Shown here: positions 11,415 through 23,682 of the stretch, in pieces | How positions within the stretch are numbered: the stretch's first letter is position 1 | Layout: the number at the start of each line of letters is the position of its first letter | Assembly (NCBI GenBank): GCA_036784855.1 | Contig: JAZDSV010000023.1 | Location: 62,001 to 126,000 of the forward strand | Direction of reading: 5' to 3' | DNA length: 64,000 nucleotides | Source of the DNA: Aphelidium insulamus | Taxonomy: Eukaryota; Aphelidiomycota; Aphelidea; Aphelidiaceae | Notes under the pieces: model-generated | The model's input: the letters and a program-made list of their open reading frames with translations, nothing else | What the model was told of the DNA's origin: nothing | The model's database searches: none | Position numbers and translations under genes: made by a program

Positions 11415-12978
11415 TTATTGCTTTATCGGGTAGCGCCCAGTGAGCACTGATACTCCGCGAGATTCCAGGGCCATCGCCAGCTCGTTGATGCTGACCGAGA
11501 ACTCCTTGTTGTACGTCACGGGGCCACGGGCTTCCACAGTCTCAATGACGTGGAGCAGTTCGGCGCCAGCAGCTTCACTATCATGCAGCTTCTGGTGCAG
11601 AAAGTGCGCATAGTTCAGCCGGGCATGAACATCGTCAATGTCCAGAGCCAGTGCGCGTTGGAATGCCTGCTGCGCATTTTCCACATCGCCCAGCTGCCAC
11701 AATGCCACCGCCATCCACCCGAACGCCGCACCAAACTTGGCATTCAAATTAACGGCTGCCGAGAGATACGTGAACGCAGAGGCAAACTGTTTCTCCCTGA
11801 TGAATGCCAAGCCGAGATTGTAGGCGATACGAAAGTCCATCGGCGCCAGATAGTGCGCCTTCTTCAGGCATGTCACCGCCTACACAAAGTATAATACGTA
11901 CCAAACTAGCTACTTATCGACATACCGCCAGCATCTTGTCCCGCTCAAAGAATGCCATGCCACAGTTGGACCACACGAACGGACAGTGCTCCAACGGGTC
12001 GCCTGGTTGCACCAGCGATCGATACTTTACCAGCGCACCGTCCGCTTCACCAAAGCTCTGCAACAGTGCACCAATAGATAGAGCGTACTCGGCGCTACTG
12101 GAATCCACACAAATTGCATGCGCGAATGCGTTCAGTGCGTCTGCATTACTCCCGCTAATCAGCCAGTAGTGCGCCAGTTGAACATTGAAGTCGGGATCAT
12201 CGGGCCATATGCTGATTGTTTGTATAGTGGGTGTGTGTGTGTGTGCAAGTCCATATACTTGCCTGAGCGCCTGCTGCAGAGTGGAATAAGCTCTTTCCAG
12301 CTGCTCGACGGCGAACCAAATGGCGGCAAGCAGGCGAAACGACTGCCGATGCTTGCGTGCCAGATTGTCCGTCAAGCATTGCGCTGCCTGTCAGGGTATG
12401 TTGGACATCCATGACAAATAACGCATTAATTTACCTTTTCAGGCGCACCCATGTGCAAATGGCTTATGGCACGGCGATAGTCACGAACGGACGCGTCTCT
12501 CGAGCTGCTTGTCGCCAGAGACTACGACATGCATAAGTATGTATCTCCGACCTAGAGCTGCACAGCCAACCTTGTCGGCGAGAACGTCCAGTGCCTGTTT
12601 ATCCTTGCCGGAACATTGCAGCACGGAGGCCACAGTCAGCACCAGACTGGCCTGCTCGCCCGGAGTGCTGGGGGTGAGGCTTTGCAGTGTGCGCATGGAC
12701 TGCGCCACTTTGCCAGCTGCCAGTTCGGCTTCACCTGTACAGAAGGTGTATCAGCCAGACACCCAACGCGGACCACATGTCATGACTGTGCCCTTCATGT
12801 GTACGGCGTGAAAGACATCATGGCACTGTTCGCTGGCTGGAACAGACTGGGCTGCGGCCATCAATGAGTCGGCCAGTGCCTGCACGCAGTGAGCCGAACA
12901 GTTGTTGGCCTGTATCCCCGGTGCATACCGAGGCCTCTGCTCGCTGACCGGTACGGCCCAGGGAGTACAGCCTTCCAT
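11415..12978 (-). CDS. BBS4: BBSome TPR subunit BBS4 (442 aa)
   Basis: BBS4 is a tetratricopeptide subunit of the BBSome, the coat that moves membrane proteins in cilia. Exons (minus): 12777-12978, 12571-12734, 12435-12521, 12263-12387, 11926-12211 and 11415-11879. The C-terminal TPRs match BBS4 best: CLKKAHYLAPMDFRIAYNLG, ASAFTYLSAAVNLNAKFG and DVENAQQAFQRALALD. The fourth intron has a GC donor (CAG|GCAAGT) and carries a TG microsatellite. The first intron is 42 nt and its donor is the least certain. The N-terminal 130 residues are divergent. Presence of BBS4 implies that the organism makes a flagellum or cilium at some stage. Confidence 0.9.
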
Positions 12979-13027
12979 TCCACATATGTATTATTGATAT
13001 TTCTATTATATGTATGAATTATATGTA

Positions 13028-13591
13028 TCATCTGTCCGCATTGGCAGACTGAAGCAAGCCAACTATATCAATGTGGCCGCCTTGCTGCACGGCGTAGTCG
13101 ACGGCAGTTAGGTGCCATCCATCTGCCAAGTAAGGGTCCGCGCCGTTGTCGAGTAAGAGCTGCACCATATGAACTTCCTGTGCCAGCACAGCAATGATTA
13201 GTGGCGTGTATTCGTAGCCATCCCTGGCATTAACATCAACGTCATAATGGAGCAGCAGATGTTTTGCGGCCTCCACGTTTCCTAGCCAGCAGGCAACATG
13301 GAGCGGCGTGGACAGTGCGCCCAACAGTTCTATAGGCTTATTCGCGTCGTGTTCTGACAGATAGCTGTCTAGCCGCTGCAAGTGGTTGCGCCCGCGCATA
13401 ATGTCAAGCATTTCGTCGACGCCGCCCATGTCTACAGTGGACATGGAGTGGTACTCTGATGATTCACTCCCGGACGCGCTAGCCATCGCGCAGTAACCAC
13501 TGTTCTGATAGCGAGTGGCGATGTGCGGCTCTCTGAGTCTTCGTGGCACGCTCATAGCCACTAACACGGCGCAAAGTGTTCGCATATACAT
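13028..13591 (-). CDS. Small ankyrin-repeat protein with possible signal peptide (187 aa)
   Basis: Single-exon ORF. The start at 13591 gives MYMRTLCAVLVAMSVPRR, a short hydrophobic stretch that may be a signal peptide or anchor. If translation instead starts at a downstream Met (MASASGSESSEYHSM), the protein is cytosolic. Three to four ankyrin repeats follow: STPLHVACWLGNVEAAKHLL, YTPLIIAVLAQEVHMVQLLL and LTAVDYAVQQGGHIDIVGLL. No other domain is visible. Unlike the two ankyrin genes at 4.6-8.3 kb, it has no frame lesions. The partner is unknown; ankyrin repeats bind proteins. Confidence 0.75.
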   Translation of the reverse strand: MYMRTLCAVLVAMSVPRRLREPHIATRYQNSGYCAMASASGSESSEYHSMSTVDMGGVDEMLDIMRGRNHLQRLDSYLSEHDANKPIELLGALSTPLHVACWLGNVEAAKHLLLHYDVDVNARDGYEYTPLIIAVLAQEVHMVQLLLDNGADPYLADGWHLTAVDYAVQQGGHIDIVGLLQSANADR

Positions 13592-14341
13592 TTCCGTCAA
13601 GTTGCGCGCGTCTACTTGTTCCGTATCGTGCAGCACGTGCCCCTGATTGGGAGATGTACAATTGTGTGGCGCAGCAAGATGCCAACAATCCCAACGCGTA
13701 TTTACCTACAAGGAAGACGGGAAATGTTGAACATAAAAAAGTAAATAACAATATTAAGACCCGATGGAAGCATATGACAAGTAGAACGTCAAGTGCTGGT
13801 GAAGATGCAACAGTGATGTAATACAATATGGCAAAAACGATGTATACCATAAAGTTGTGCTGCAGCACAAGCGATATTACCATGTTTTTTTGTAAAACCA
13901 CATTACATTACATCTACTCGTTCTAACACTGTTAAGAATAGTGTTACACAAGAGCACAGGAGCAGTTTTACATAGGCCTGATGTACAGGAGTCGAATCTT
14001 GCATCATAAGCCTAGTACATTTTAATTAAATTATTAATATTATTAATAAATATTAAATCAAGTCATCAAGTCAGTCAGTCAAGTATTAAATCAAGATTAA
14101 AAATATTAATCAAGTGCATGAGTTTACTACATACACATACATATACATATATATATACAAATACGGTCTGAGCAAGAAGGCCAATATGAGACAGCGACTG
14201 ACTGTCTGTGTACCTTGTTGAAACAGTCGCACCTGCTTTTTATCAGCCGCTACTTTCAAATTCGCATTCAGCCGCCACCCCCGTTTCTTCCTCACACAAC
14301 GACAACCTTCCTATCGCACACACCGCGCCCACACACCACCC
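13592..14341. other. AT-rich intergenic region
   Basis: About 750 bp between the ankyrin gene (minus) and ATG2 (plus). The middle (about 14020-14110) is rich in TATTAA and TCAAGT direct repeats. A minus-strand open frame at 13479-13901 is hydrophobic but overlaps the ankyrin gene out of frame and lacks conservation signals, so I do not call it. Confidence 0.5.
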
Positions 14342-17300
14342 ATGTCATCTTCTGGCTCTTCGTGGGCCAGTTCGTGGCTGGGAGCTGGTGCAGTCGCCGC
14401 CGCCAGCTACTCCATCCCGCAGACCATTCAGAAACGGCTGCTAAAGTTCATACTGAAGCGCGCTGTGGGCCAGTTCCTGCGCGACGACATGGAGCTGGAC
14501 AACATGAATGTGCAGTTTGCGGATGGTCGCGTCGATCTGGCCAATGTTGAGCTGAACGTGGAGGTGGGTGTTGTCATTCATATCACATATCATCGCGATG
14601 CTGATACCAAGTAGGCCCTGAATGGGCTGTTGGCGGAGCATGGCGTACCTATTCAGATCATGCACGGCAGTGTGAAGCGCATCTCCGCCGTGATACCTTG
14701 GAAGAATCTGTGGTCTGGCCAGTGCGAACTGCATTTCACTGGAATTGATATCGGAGTGGCATTCGTGTCCGATATGGCTCCCTCTGCCGGTATGCTACTC
14801 CAAATAGTTTTATAGCGCATTAAATGAATCGTAGATATGGAAGCATCGTTTATGCACAGCGACTCTTCCAAAGTGATGACATCGTCGCTGTATCTGGCTC
14901 GCGATTTTATGCAGCACGGTTCCAACGTAGACGATGATGAATATGGCACAGCTGCTGCGGCAAATAGCAGCGGATCGTCAGTACCTGGAACTGGGACCGA
15001 GGCGCTGCACGTACTGACCGAACTCATTGAGCAGATATTGGCACGTATCAAGGTTTCGGCGCGTGATACCACCCTGCATCTACACAGGCCCGGCCAAGAT
15101 GCCCATCCGCTCAGCGCATCACACTTCCACGCTGAATCGTCCACCGAGACATCATCATCTGATGGTTCCGAACTGGCGCCGGCAGTGCTGACAATGTATA
15201 TCGGCACTGCCGAGTATGGCGACGAGACGCTGGGGAACGCCGCTGCGATGGCAGCTCAGAATATTCAGGGTGATGTGCCGCCGATCACCGCACAACCGCT
15301 GCCGCGCGAGCACATCAAGGTCTTAAAACTGAATTCGCTCAAGCTATGGAGACCACGAGCCGTAGATCCACTGCTGCCCTCGATGCTGTTTCAGCGAGAT
15401 GGTGAGGGTTATGGTGCGCAACCGATTGGGGACGCCGGTGCCGGGTGTACGATGTTGCTAGCTTGTCCTGACAACGATGAGAACTGGATTCGCGTGCGTA
15501 GCAAGGAGCAGTCTGGAACAGAGTCGAGCGCTGTGGACATTGACGTGTTTGTGCGGTCCATTGCAGCAGCACTGGACCAGCACGACTTGGTTCTTCTTGT
15601 GGGAATCGCAAACGCTTACAGTCTCAGCGTGGAAGTGGTTAAGTCGGCGTTGAAAAAGACGGCTGTAGTCCATGGAAAGTCTGGCGATGGGACGGTCCCA
15701 GTATCTTCAACCTCACTTTTACGTAAACTGAAACTGCGCATAAACAAGATGCAATGTTTGCTTCTGCGCAGCGATGCGGATGATGAAGACATCGAAAACA
15801 CATATTCGGCAAACGTTCAATCATCCGCGCACCGCCCTGAATTGTTCAACGTCCTGTTCGGTGGCGCTGAAGGAGCATTCAGCAGTAGCATCAGTGCCGA
15901 TGAGGGGTGTGAACGATTTGCACATTGGCTGAAACAAAGTCATCTAGACTTTCGTTTCCATAATCTGGTTTTTACCATGGACGCTAGCGGTTTTTTATCG
16001 CTGACATGCGACGATACATGCGTGCGCGAGTGGATAAATTCTCGAGTCGGCTTTGGCGAGCTAAATACCGTTCCTAGTCGACGCTACAATACTATTTTAG
16101 AGTTTATCGATGAGAGCGGAGACTCGCTCGGCATGCAGACCAAAGTATTTGAATCTGTGCGACTAAAGCATGCATCAACCCTGGGATTACTGGCCGCATC
16201 TTCTGCGGCCGCTAGAAATGCTACCAGACCTCACGATTGGTCACTGCATTGGAATCCTGTCACAAGTACTGCACAAATAGTCTTCCAGAACCATCCTCGG
16301 TTTCAGTTTGATCTTTGGATGGTTGATAGGTGGTCATCTTTCTTTTCCTTTATATCCAACAACGTCGCCGCTCCTACTACCAATGTTGCAATCAATACGT
16401 CACCTCAAAATACTGCAAATTGGAACATCAAAGTTGGCAGAATGGTAATGCTGATGGCCATACCAGACACCTCACGCTTCAACGATGAATCGATGTATTT
16501 GCGCGACAAAACACGTCGATTGCTCTTTATTCAACTTGTTGTGGCCACCGTTGACGAATTATATATTACCATCGATCATCAAGTGAGCGCTGTCGAATTC
16601 GCTTGTGCAACATTCTTTCTTCAAAATATTTCAAGTATGATGACTTTACCTACTATCGTCATCTCGCGCTGATAATTTCAGGCGAAAAGAAAGAACTCAT
16701 TTTGAAACTTTCTTCATCGCAAGAGAAGAACGGGATCAACATCCGAAACAAGAAAGATCTCGTGGTCGTACCTGAAAGCTTGAGCCGCACTCCGCTAGCC
16801 GTCGGAGCGGATAGTAAGAATAGCACACAAGGTGCACCCGGCGCTGATTATCGGCCACATGATTTTTCAAAGATCAATACTTATTTGGCTCAACTGACTC
16901 GCTACGCGCGGCACGATGTTGTTTTGCAGGTTGATGTCGCTGAGATATCACTCTCTAAATCTGCATATGGCTCTTTGCAGCTTCTTGCAAACCATTTGAT
17001 ATTGTGGCAAACGGTATTTAGTTGAATTGAATTCCTATGCAATATATAACAAGTATTAGGGGTCACCTGCAGCATTTGAAGCACAGCCATTACGGCTTGC
17101 TATAGAATGTGCCGCTGCCATATCGATGAAAATCACAGTTTGCAGTCTTGATATTCTCATCAATACCGACTCTGCGGCGTATCAATTGAAGTCGCAGCAT
17201 GCGAAATTATCTTTCCACGGAGAACTCTTTGGTGATCTGAACAACAGCTATCTCACCTTCAACGTCGGAGATTTGTCATTGCATTCAAGAGCTAACCACG

Positions 17301-20300
17301 AGGCGCCTGCAATTGATGCCGATTTTTTCTCTCTGCCGCTATTGGAGCGAGTCATATCATCTGATAAGTCCGCAATGGGAACGGCGACGCCGATCGCGCT
17401 ATTTGGCACAATATATTTTACGTATTCCGCAGAGTCGCGGGCAGCAGAAACCCGGATAGCCGTTTGTCTCTCCCAGATATCTCATCCACACTTTGCATCG
17501 TTTAATTGGCTCATGCAACTGATTGATTTCTTTTCCGCCGAGCCAGGCAAGTCTTGTGTTTTTTCTTCATTGAATGCTGACGGCATTGCAGATGACATTG
17601 AATATGCTGCCATGTCAAACCGTTACACGACGCTCCAACTATATCTCAATCAGTGTGCGATTGATTACACTCCATCCAGGGGTGGCAATGGCGGCTTGAT
17701 TTTGTTCCTCGAGGACGTGACGCTGCTAGCAACAGTTGTTGCAGAGGTTGATAATTCCGGAATTGATGTCCACTTTGGCCGGTGTTCGCTTTTTGTGGCC
17801 GCGGAACGCTGCCAAAACACCCCTGAAATTGCACTGTATGACGAAGGCAGCAGTTTTATTTCCGATTACTGGCGATCACTCGACTTCGTGGACGTTTTGA
17901 CACTTGTGGATGGGAAGCTCCGTTTTAGAAAGAGTACTCGGCCAGCGCATGGTCCTCTCACCGTGCTCGACGTGAGTAAAGGCAACTTTTCGCTAAATAC
18001 TCGTGCCGACAGTTTTGTCGCCTTCAGTGCTCTGCTTTCCCGCTATATAGCTGAATTCAGTGCAGCACTTGGCGATACGGCAAGCACTGAAACGAAGGCG
18101 GAAGTCCAGTCATCAAGATCGTCAACGAGTAGCATTTCGCAGCAATTTTTTGACGTCTTGGACGAGCTGGATAGTCATGCGTTTCGCCCGTCCGATCTTG
18201 CGTCAACAGCTGCCGCCATTAACGTGGAAGAGACCGGCAATCAACAACCGTCAACGGTGCTAAACTTGGTGGAAGGCCATTATCTTAGTTCAGCACTCCA
18301 CACTCCGCAGTCCCGAATCACAAGGCCATCAAGCATTACTCTACCGCAGCCCGTAGTCGCATCGGTGCCAGATAAAGATCGAAGCAGTGGCAGCACTGAA
18401 GGAGGAGGTGGCGATTGGGAAAACATCAAGTCTCCAATTAAGCCTTTGGTGACCGATCTGTTTCAACGAGATGCGGTGGTTAAGTCGCAGCAAGATGGCG
18501 AAGATGGTCTGAAGATTGTCGAGGGTCATTTCGGGTTGGCCAACCTGTCCAGTGGAGTTGAGGACATGCCTATGTCAAAGTCGATCAGGCAAGTTGTCAT
18601 TAATCCTATTTGTACTAACGTGGTAGTATGACGGATCTGTCGTGGCAATTGTCGATCCAAAACGTGTCACTTGATTGGAAACTGATGAATGGATTGGAGT
18701 GGGAAGCTCTGGCGAAAAAGAGCAAATCCAGTCTTGGAAAAGATGTCCGCGAAGAATCTATAGACGAGCTTACAGAAACAGCAATTGAAATCGTGTGGGA
18801 CGATGAGAGTGAAGTAGGTTTTCGCGAAGCTGAAGAACCTCGCGTACAAGAGTCTCCAGTGATCCCCGATAATGATTCCATATTGGGCGAGTCTGTTGCA
18901 CCAAGTGTAGTGGGCGGTCACGTACCATCAAAACAAAAAACATCGAATACCAAAACATCACCTCCTGGTGCAAAGTTGCGCGATTCGCGCGCATCAATGG
19001 AAATTCACGTCCGTGGCTTTTCTATCACGCAGTACGAACGCACAAAGCCCACGGACCAGGGTCTTTCGTGCTCCACTACGTTCACTTGTCACGATTTAGA
19101 AGTTATCGACAACATGGAGCACTCTGTTTGGAAGATGTTTTTGACCTTTCAAAAACCGATATTGGATGAGGCTGATGAGCAGCGCATCTCCGATAGCCCA
19201 ATGTTTAAACTGGAGTTGCACGAGTATCTGTCGGGGCGGACAACACAAGCCGAACATCGGTTAAAGGTATGTCCCGTGGGATAAATGCTATGCACTGCTG
19301 AATTCCAAGTTTGCTGCGCTGCCCTTGCGGCTCTATGTGGATCAAGATGCGTTGGAGTTCCTGGTCAAGTTCTTTTCATACTCGGCCTCTTCTGACGATG
19401 CCGCTGCATCGGCCACGGATGCTTCGTCCACCGGCATATATTTCCGTAAGCTTGTCATTGTAAAATTGCATTCAGTTCCTGACCTTTGTGTGATAGAGCA
19501 CTGCGACATTCGTCCCATCAATCTCATGATTGACTACAAGCCAAAGCGCGTGAAATACTCCAAGCTGCGCCAAGGTGACTATTCTGAATTGCTCAATTTT
19601 TTCCACTTTGACGGTGCTTCGCTCTCACTCTGCCACCTGAAATTGAATGGCGTACGTTAAATGTGTGATTACAGTAGCTGTAGCTGAATCACTTGTAGAT
19701 AAGCGGCTGGGCCCGGCTGATGGAAACTGCGTTGAGCATTTATGCCACGCATATTCAAAACACACAAGTTACCTCACTGCTGTCTGGCCTGACACCTGTA
19801 CGCACTGTCCGGATGCTTGGATCTGGCACCGCCGGCCTCATCTACCTGCCGCTGCGGCAGTACAGCCATGACGGACGAGTACTGCACGGAATGCAAAAAG
19901 GGGCCAGACGATTCGTGAAGACTGCGGTGGCGGAAACAATCAAAGTGGGCGCCAAGATTGCCGTAGGAGCTCAAAGTCTATTGGAACAGCTAGATGACTA
20001 CCTGGACCACGGCAGCACTGAGCGCAAACAGCATGGCAGGCAAGTTGACCACAATGATCGAGTAGAACATTCACCTGACATTATCAGGAAACGGGTCAGC
20101 AAGTACTCTGCATCGCCCCGCAATGTCAGTGAAGGCGTATCGTTGGCATTTCAATCGTTGTCGGAGCACATGAATGAAGCATTTGGGACTATTTTAACTG
20201 CGGGCGTTGACGAAGACGACGACAGGCCGACAGATTCAAGCACCCCGCCCGCTGGTGCCGGCACCGTGTCAATGCTGAGTAAAACTGCAAGCGGCGCCGT

Positions 20301-20475
20301 AGTCAAACCTCTCATTGGTGCGTCGGCTGCGTTGAAAGAAACTCTGTTGGGCCTGCAGAGCACACTTAATCCCAGCACTCGAGTGCAGATGCAAGACAAG
20401 TACCGGCAGCAGAGTCATCACAGCAGTGGCTCCGCCGGATCGTCGCGAAGCTCAAGTCGCACACAGCACCATTAA
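14342..20475 (+). CDS. ATG2: Autophagy-related lipid-transfer protein ATG2 (1,938 aa)
   Basis: ATG2 bridges the ER and the growing phagophore and transfers lipid along a long hydrophobic groove. Eight exons: 14342-14563, 14615-14789, 14835-16634, 16682-17013, 17060-18588, 18627-19266, 19310-19651 and 19699-20475. The intron 18589-18626 is only 38 nt and has a GC donor. The N-terminal chorein region (LLKFILKRAVGQFLRDDMEL...AVIPWKNLWSGQCELHFTGI) spans about residues 25-115. The conserved ATG2 CAD region is in exon 7 (LPLRLYVDQDALEFLVKFF; MIDYKPKRVKYSKLRQGDY). The C-terminal ATG2 motif is near residue 1700-1770 (GSGTAGLIYLPLRQYSHDGR, GMQKGARRF). VPS13 was considered because its chorein domain is similar, but the CAD and C-terminal motifs decide for ATG2. 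The tail is Ser-rich. Confidence 0.95.
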
Positions 20476-20683
20476 CTCATTGTTACAATTCATTTATAGA
20501 TACATATGATCGTTTTGTCAGAGTTGCTTGTGGATTACTGGCTTGAATACCAGCCAGCACTGTAATGAAGGAACTCACGAGTAATCAGCCAATCAGAGTG
20601 CGTGACTGCCTGCACCGCCATCCGCTTATTCCCGCCGGCATCCATCCATCCACCTTGCAGCCACACAAATCACATTGCCCAGC

Positions 20684-21254
20684 ATGGCAAGTACCCGTGT
20701 GCACGCGTGTACCGTCCAGCATATCTGACATGAGGTGTAGTCACTCGTGGTTCCCGACAAGGAGAACTTTCAGCACATTCTGCGCGTGCTCAACACCAAC
20801 ATTGACGGCAAGCACAACATCATGTTTGCACTCACCGCCATCAAGGGTGTGGGTCGCCGCTACGCCAACATTGCGTGCAAGAAGGCCGACGTGAGCCTCA
20901 CCAAGCGGTCAGTCGCGTCATTATGTATTAATAACATATATAATCTAATTGTATCGTAGCGCCGGTGAACTGACCACTGAGGAGCTGGAGCGCCTGGTGA
21001 ACATTGTGCAGAACCCGCGTCAGTACAAGATCCCCGACTACCTGCTCAACAGACAGAAGGACTGCAAGGACGGCACCTACGGTCAGCTGGTCAGCAACGG
21101 TCTGGACAACAGTCTGCGTGATGACTTGGAGCGATTGAAGAAGATTCGCGCTCACCGCGGCCTGCGTCACTACTGGGGTGTGCGTGTGCGTGGTCAGCAC
21201 ACCAAGACCACTGGTCGTCGCGGTAAGACGGTCGGTGTGTCGAAGAAGAAGTAG
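20684..21254 (+). CDS. RPS18: 40S ribosomal protein S18 (uS13), 154 aa
   Basis: Three coding exons: 20684-20686 (the ATG alone), 20741-20907 and 20960-21254. The first intron starts directly after the start codon and has a GC donor (ATG|GCAAGT). Splicing it yields [19 protein letters not shown], exactly the start of the S18 family. Conserved blocks include [46 protein letters not shown] and [20 protein letters not shown]. The length matches eukaryotic S18 (about 152). It sits in the head of the small subunit. Confidence 0.98.
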
Positions 21255-21584
21255 AGTGCTGCATTGTGTCGCACGCTTCTGCATACAGTTGGTAAGTTGC
21301 GACTTATATATCGCTTTTGCCCATGATGAACTCCAATTACTCCTTATCTACATTGACTGATCATCCATTGATGAATAACAATTGAATCGCTACTCTGAGG
21401 CGCCGCGCTTTTGTAATACTGTATGATAGTCATAGAATGCAACTAACTCTTTACGTTCACAGGTGTTGACGGCCTGGCTCATTGCAGACGTGCATCGGTG
21501 CATCCTATTTCCTTCTACTACATAAACCACAATATTATCCAGATTACATATGTGCATGCAAGGTGTGCTATTTGATTGTCTGCG
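21255..21584. other. Convergent intergenic / 3' UTR region
   Basis: Space between RPS18 (plus) and the RanBP3-like gene (minus), presumably holding both 3' UTRs. A GTAAGT-like site at 21291 could start a UTR intron. No coding signal is seen. Confidence 0.4.
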
Positions 21585-23190
21585 CTACTTTTCTGCAGCG
21601 TCCCCGTCGGCGCCCTCGGCACTTGCACCTTCATCGTCGGCATCGCCGTCATCTTCGTCATCGTCGTCGTCGCCTTTGTTGGAAGCCTTGTCGTCACCGG
21701 GCGTGCCAGATGTTGATGATGACGCGGTGCCGTTGGTGGCAGGAGTATCCGCGCGACCAGAAAATCTGGCTGGCGATGAAGTGTTTGAGCGCTGCACCGA
21801 CGGCGAATAGTTGCTGCCCGCTGCGTACGCGGATGATGAGATTGATGGTGTGCTGGCACCGGCGTCCAGATCGTCTAGCGCGCCGTACAGCTCATGCTCC
21901 TCCAGCAGCGCCGACAGTGTCTCTCCATCCTTGGCGCGGACAATGAGTGACATTGCATCTTCTGCGGCCGCCACCGATTCCATCTGAATTAAACATTTGT
22001 GATGAACATACAATATATATCACCCACCCGCAGAGCGTACGATACAACGCGCCCGCCTTCAATGGCGCCAATAATTATAGTCCTCTCTTGGACAAGCTGT
22101 GCGCGCATGTCCACAAATATCGGCACGTTCAGCAGCAGCGCCAGTGTCCCCGAATTCCTCATCACTGTATAAATTAACACTTGAACTCTATACAGCAATA
22201 GCACTACACACCAAGACGAGCACGAGGCGGTTCATCACGACTGGCACGGCCAACATTAATGTGCAGCGGGCCGACACCGCGCTGCCGCCACTCTTGACTC
22301 GCCGCATCAAACAGCTTCAAGTTGGCCCGACCGCGGAACACGCATATCTCGCCCTCTTCGCCCGTGCGCACCGAGACCGTATTCTTTAGCCGCGGGTGCT
22401 GCGCCGTAGACGACGACGCATTCGACACGGACTGCTGGTCGTCAAACTGGTTCCCATCGCTGCCATTGTCGTCGCTCTCGTTGTTGCCGTCGTTGTTGGC
22501 ATTGTTGGTGTTGCTATTTTGTTTCGCGTTGCCGCCATGGTCAACCTTTTGCTTCAGCAGCGAGGCGAATGAGGTGGCGGTGGCGGGCGTGGCGTTGCCC
22601 ACGTCCTTGAATGAGAAGCCGGTCGCAGAGGCGCCGGATAGGGCGGCGAATGGCGATGGCCGTCCGAGCTGTTGCGACGATGCGGCCACCGCGGCAAATG
22701 GCGATGGCCTGGCACCGGTGTTCGTAGCATCAGTGGTTGTGGAAGCACCATCACCACCACCGCTACTGGCGGTGGAGTTGTTTCGAATGGAGGCGGCCAA
22801 TGCGCCAAACGTGCCAATTGTGCCGAATGTCGGGGCGGCTGCGGCAGCAGTGGACACTTGCTTCTTCAGCGGGGGTGGTGGCACGTCCGATGCCGCGGCT
22901 GTGGGTTGAGCATCGCGTGGCTGCTTATCATTCGCAGAGGCAGCGGTGGCGGCCGAGTCCTTGTGAGAAGCGGGAGGAGCTGATGCAGCCTTGTCTGCCG
23001 CAGAGGCCTTCACAGGTAGTAGTGAGCATTACAGCGCGTGAACTGACACGCCTCTACAACTCACCGAGACTGCGATATGGGTGCCACTTTCGGCATGACC
23101 GGTGTGGACAGCAGCCGCCACAGCTGCGTCATCCGCCCGTTTCCGTTTGGCGGCGGCCGTGTCGACGACTTGTGGCGCCGCGGGATTCAT
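21585..23190 (-). CDS. Ran-binding-domain protein, RanBP3/Yrb2-like (485 aa)
   Basis: Exons (minus): 23065-23190, 22212-23007, 22028-22164 and 21585-21983. The N-terminus has a basic nuclear-localisation-type motif (AAAKRKRADD). The middle is Ala/Ser/Asn-rich with FG-type dipeptides (TFGTIGTFGALAASIRN, SPFAALSGASATGFSF). A Ran-binding domain follows: GEEGEICVFRGRANLKLFD, EWRQRGVGPLHIN, ARLVMRNSGTLALLLNVPIF. The C-terminus is acidic (a run of D and E). RanBD in the C-terminal half with FG motifs fits RanBP3/Yrb2, a CRM1 export co-factor, or a Nup50/Nup2-type nucleoporin; I favour the first. It therefore acts in Ran-dependent nucleocytoplasmic transport. Confidence 0.82.
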
Positions 23191-23682
23191 GTGTAATCTG
23201 ACCTGTGTAAAATAATAGCATTGCCAATGAACGTTCAACACCGGGTTACGAGTTAATATGTGCCGGAATGGGACACTGATGCCAAAAGCTTAGACAACAA
23301 GCCGGTGGGCTACGTGGTTTAAGCCGAAAGTTGGACAACAGTACACATGCCGCGTAGCAGTTATGATACAGACATCTCAGGGAGACAAGCTAGACGCAAG
23401 TGGTCATCACCTTGCATTCATGTTACATCACGGGGACACAGAATTTTGAGACCAACGAATATTTACAAGTTATTCATACAAGTGACGCCAAGTGACGCCG
23501 ACGATGTCGGACATCAGCAGTCATCGACGGACGAGCTAAACAAGAGACGTTGTGGCACAAGTTGGGTGGGCCCACGTGGGACTTTGCTTTCTGTAACAGA
23601 TTGCAGTATCATATACAGATGGTGAACACAAAAATAGCCACAAGCAGCCAAATCATATATTTAATGCACATCATGCTGTAGA
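23191..23682. other. Intergenic
   Basis: About 490 bp between two minus-strand genes. It should contain the RanBP3-like promoter and the Chs7-like 3' UTR is likely short. No supported ORF or RNA gene is seen; a 92-codon plus-strand frame here lacks any recognisable pattern. Confidence 0.4.

Noticed and set aside
13479-13901. Hydrophobic minus-strand ORF, possible membrane protein
   Set aside because: It overlaps the supported ankyrin CDS in another frame and shows no domain or conserved pattern.
14342-20475. VPS13 for the long chorein-domain gene
   Set aside because: The chorein N-terminus alone is ambiguous, but the CAD region and the C-terminal motif are those of ATG2, and the VPS13 adaptor and PH-like regions are absent.
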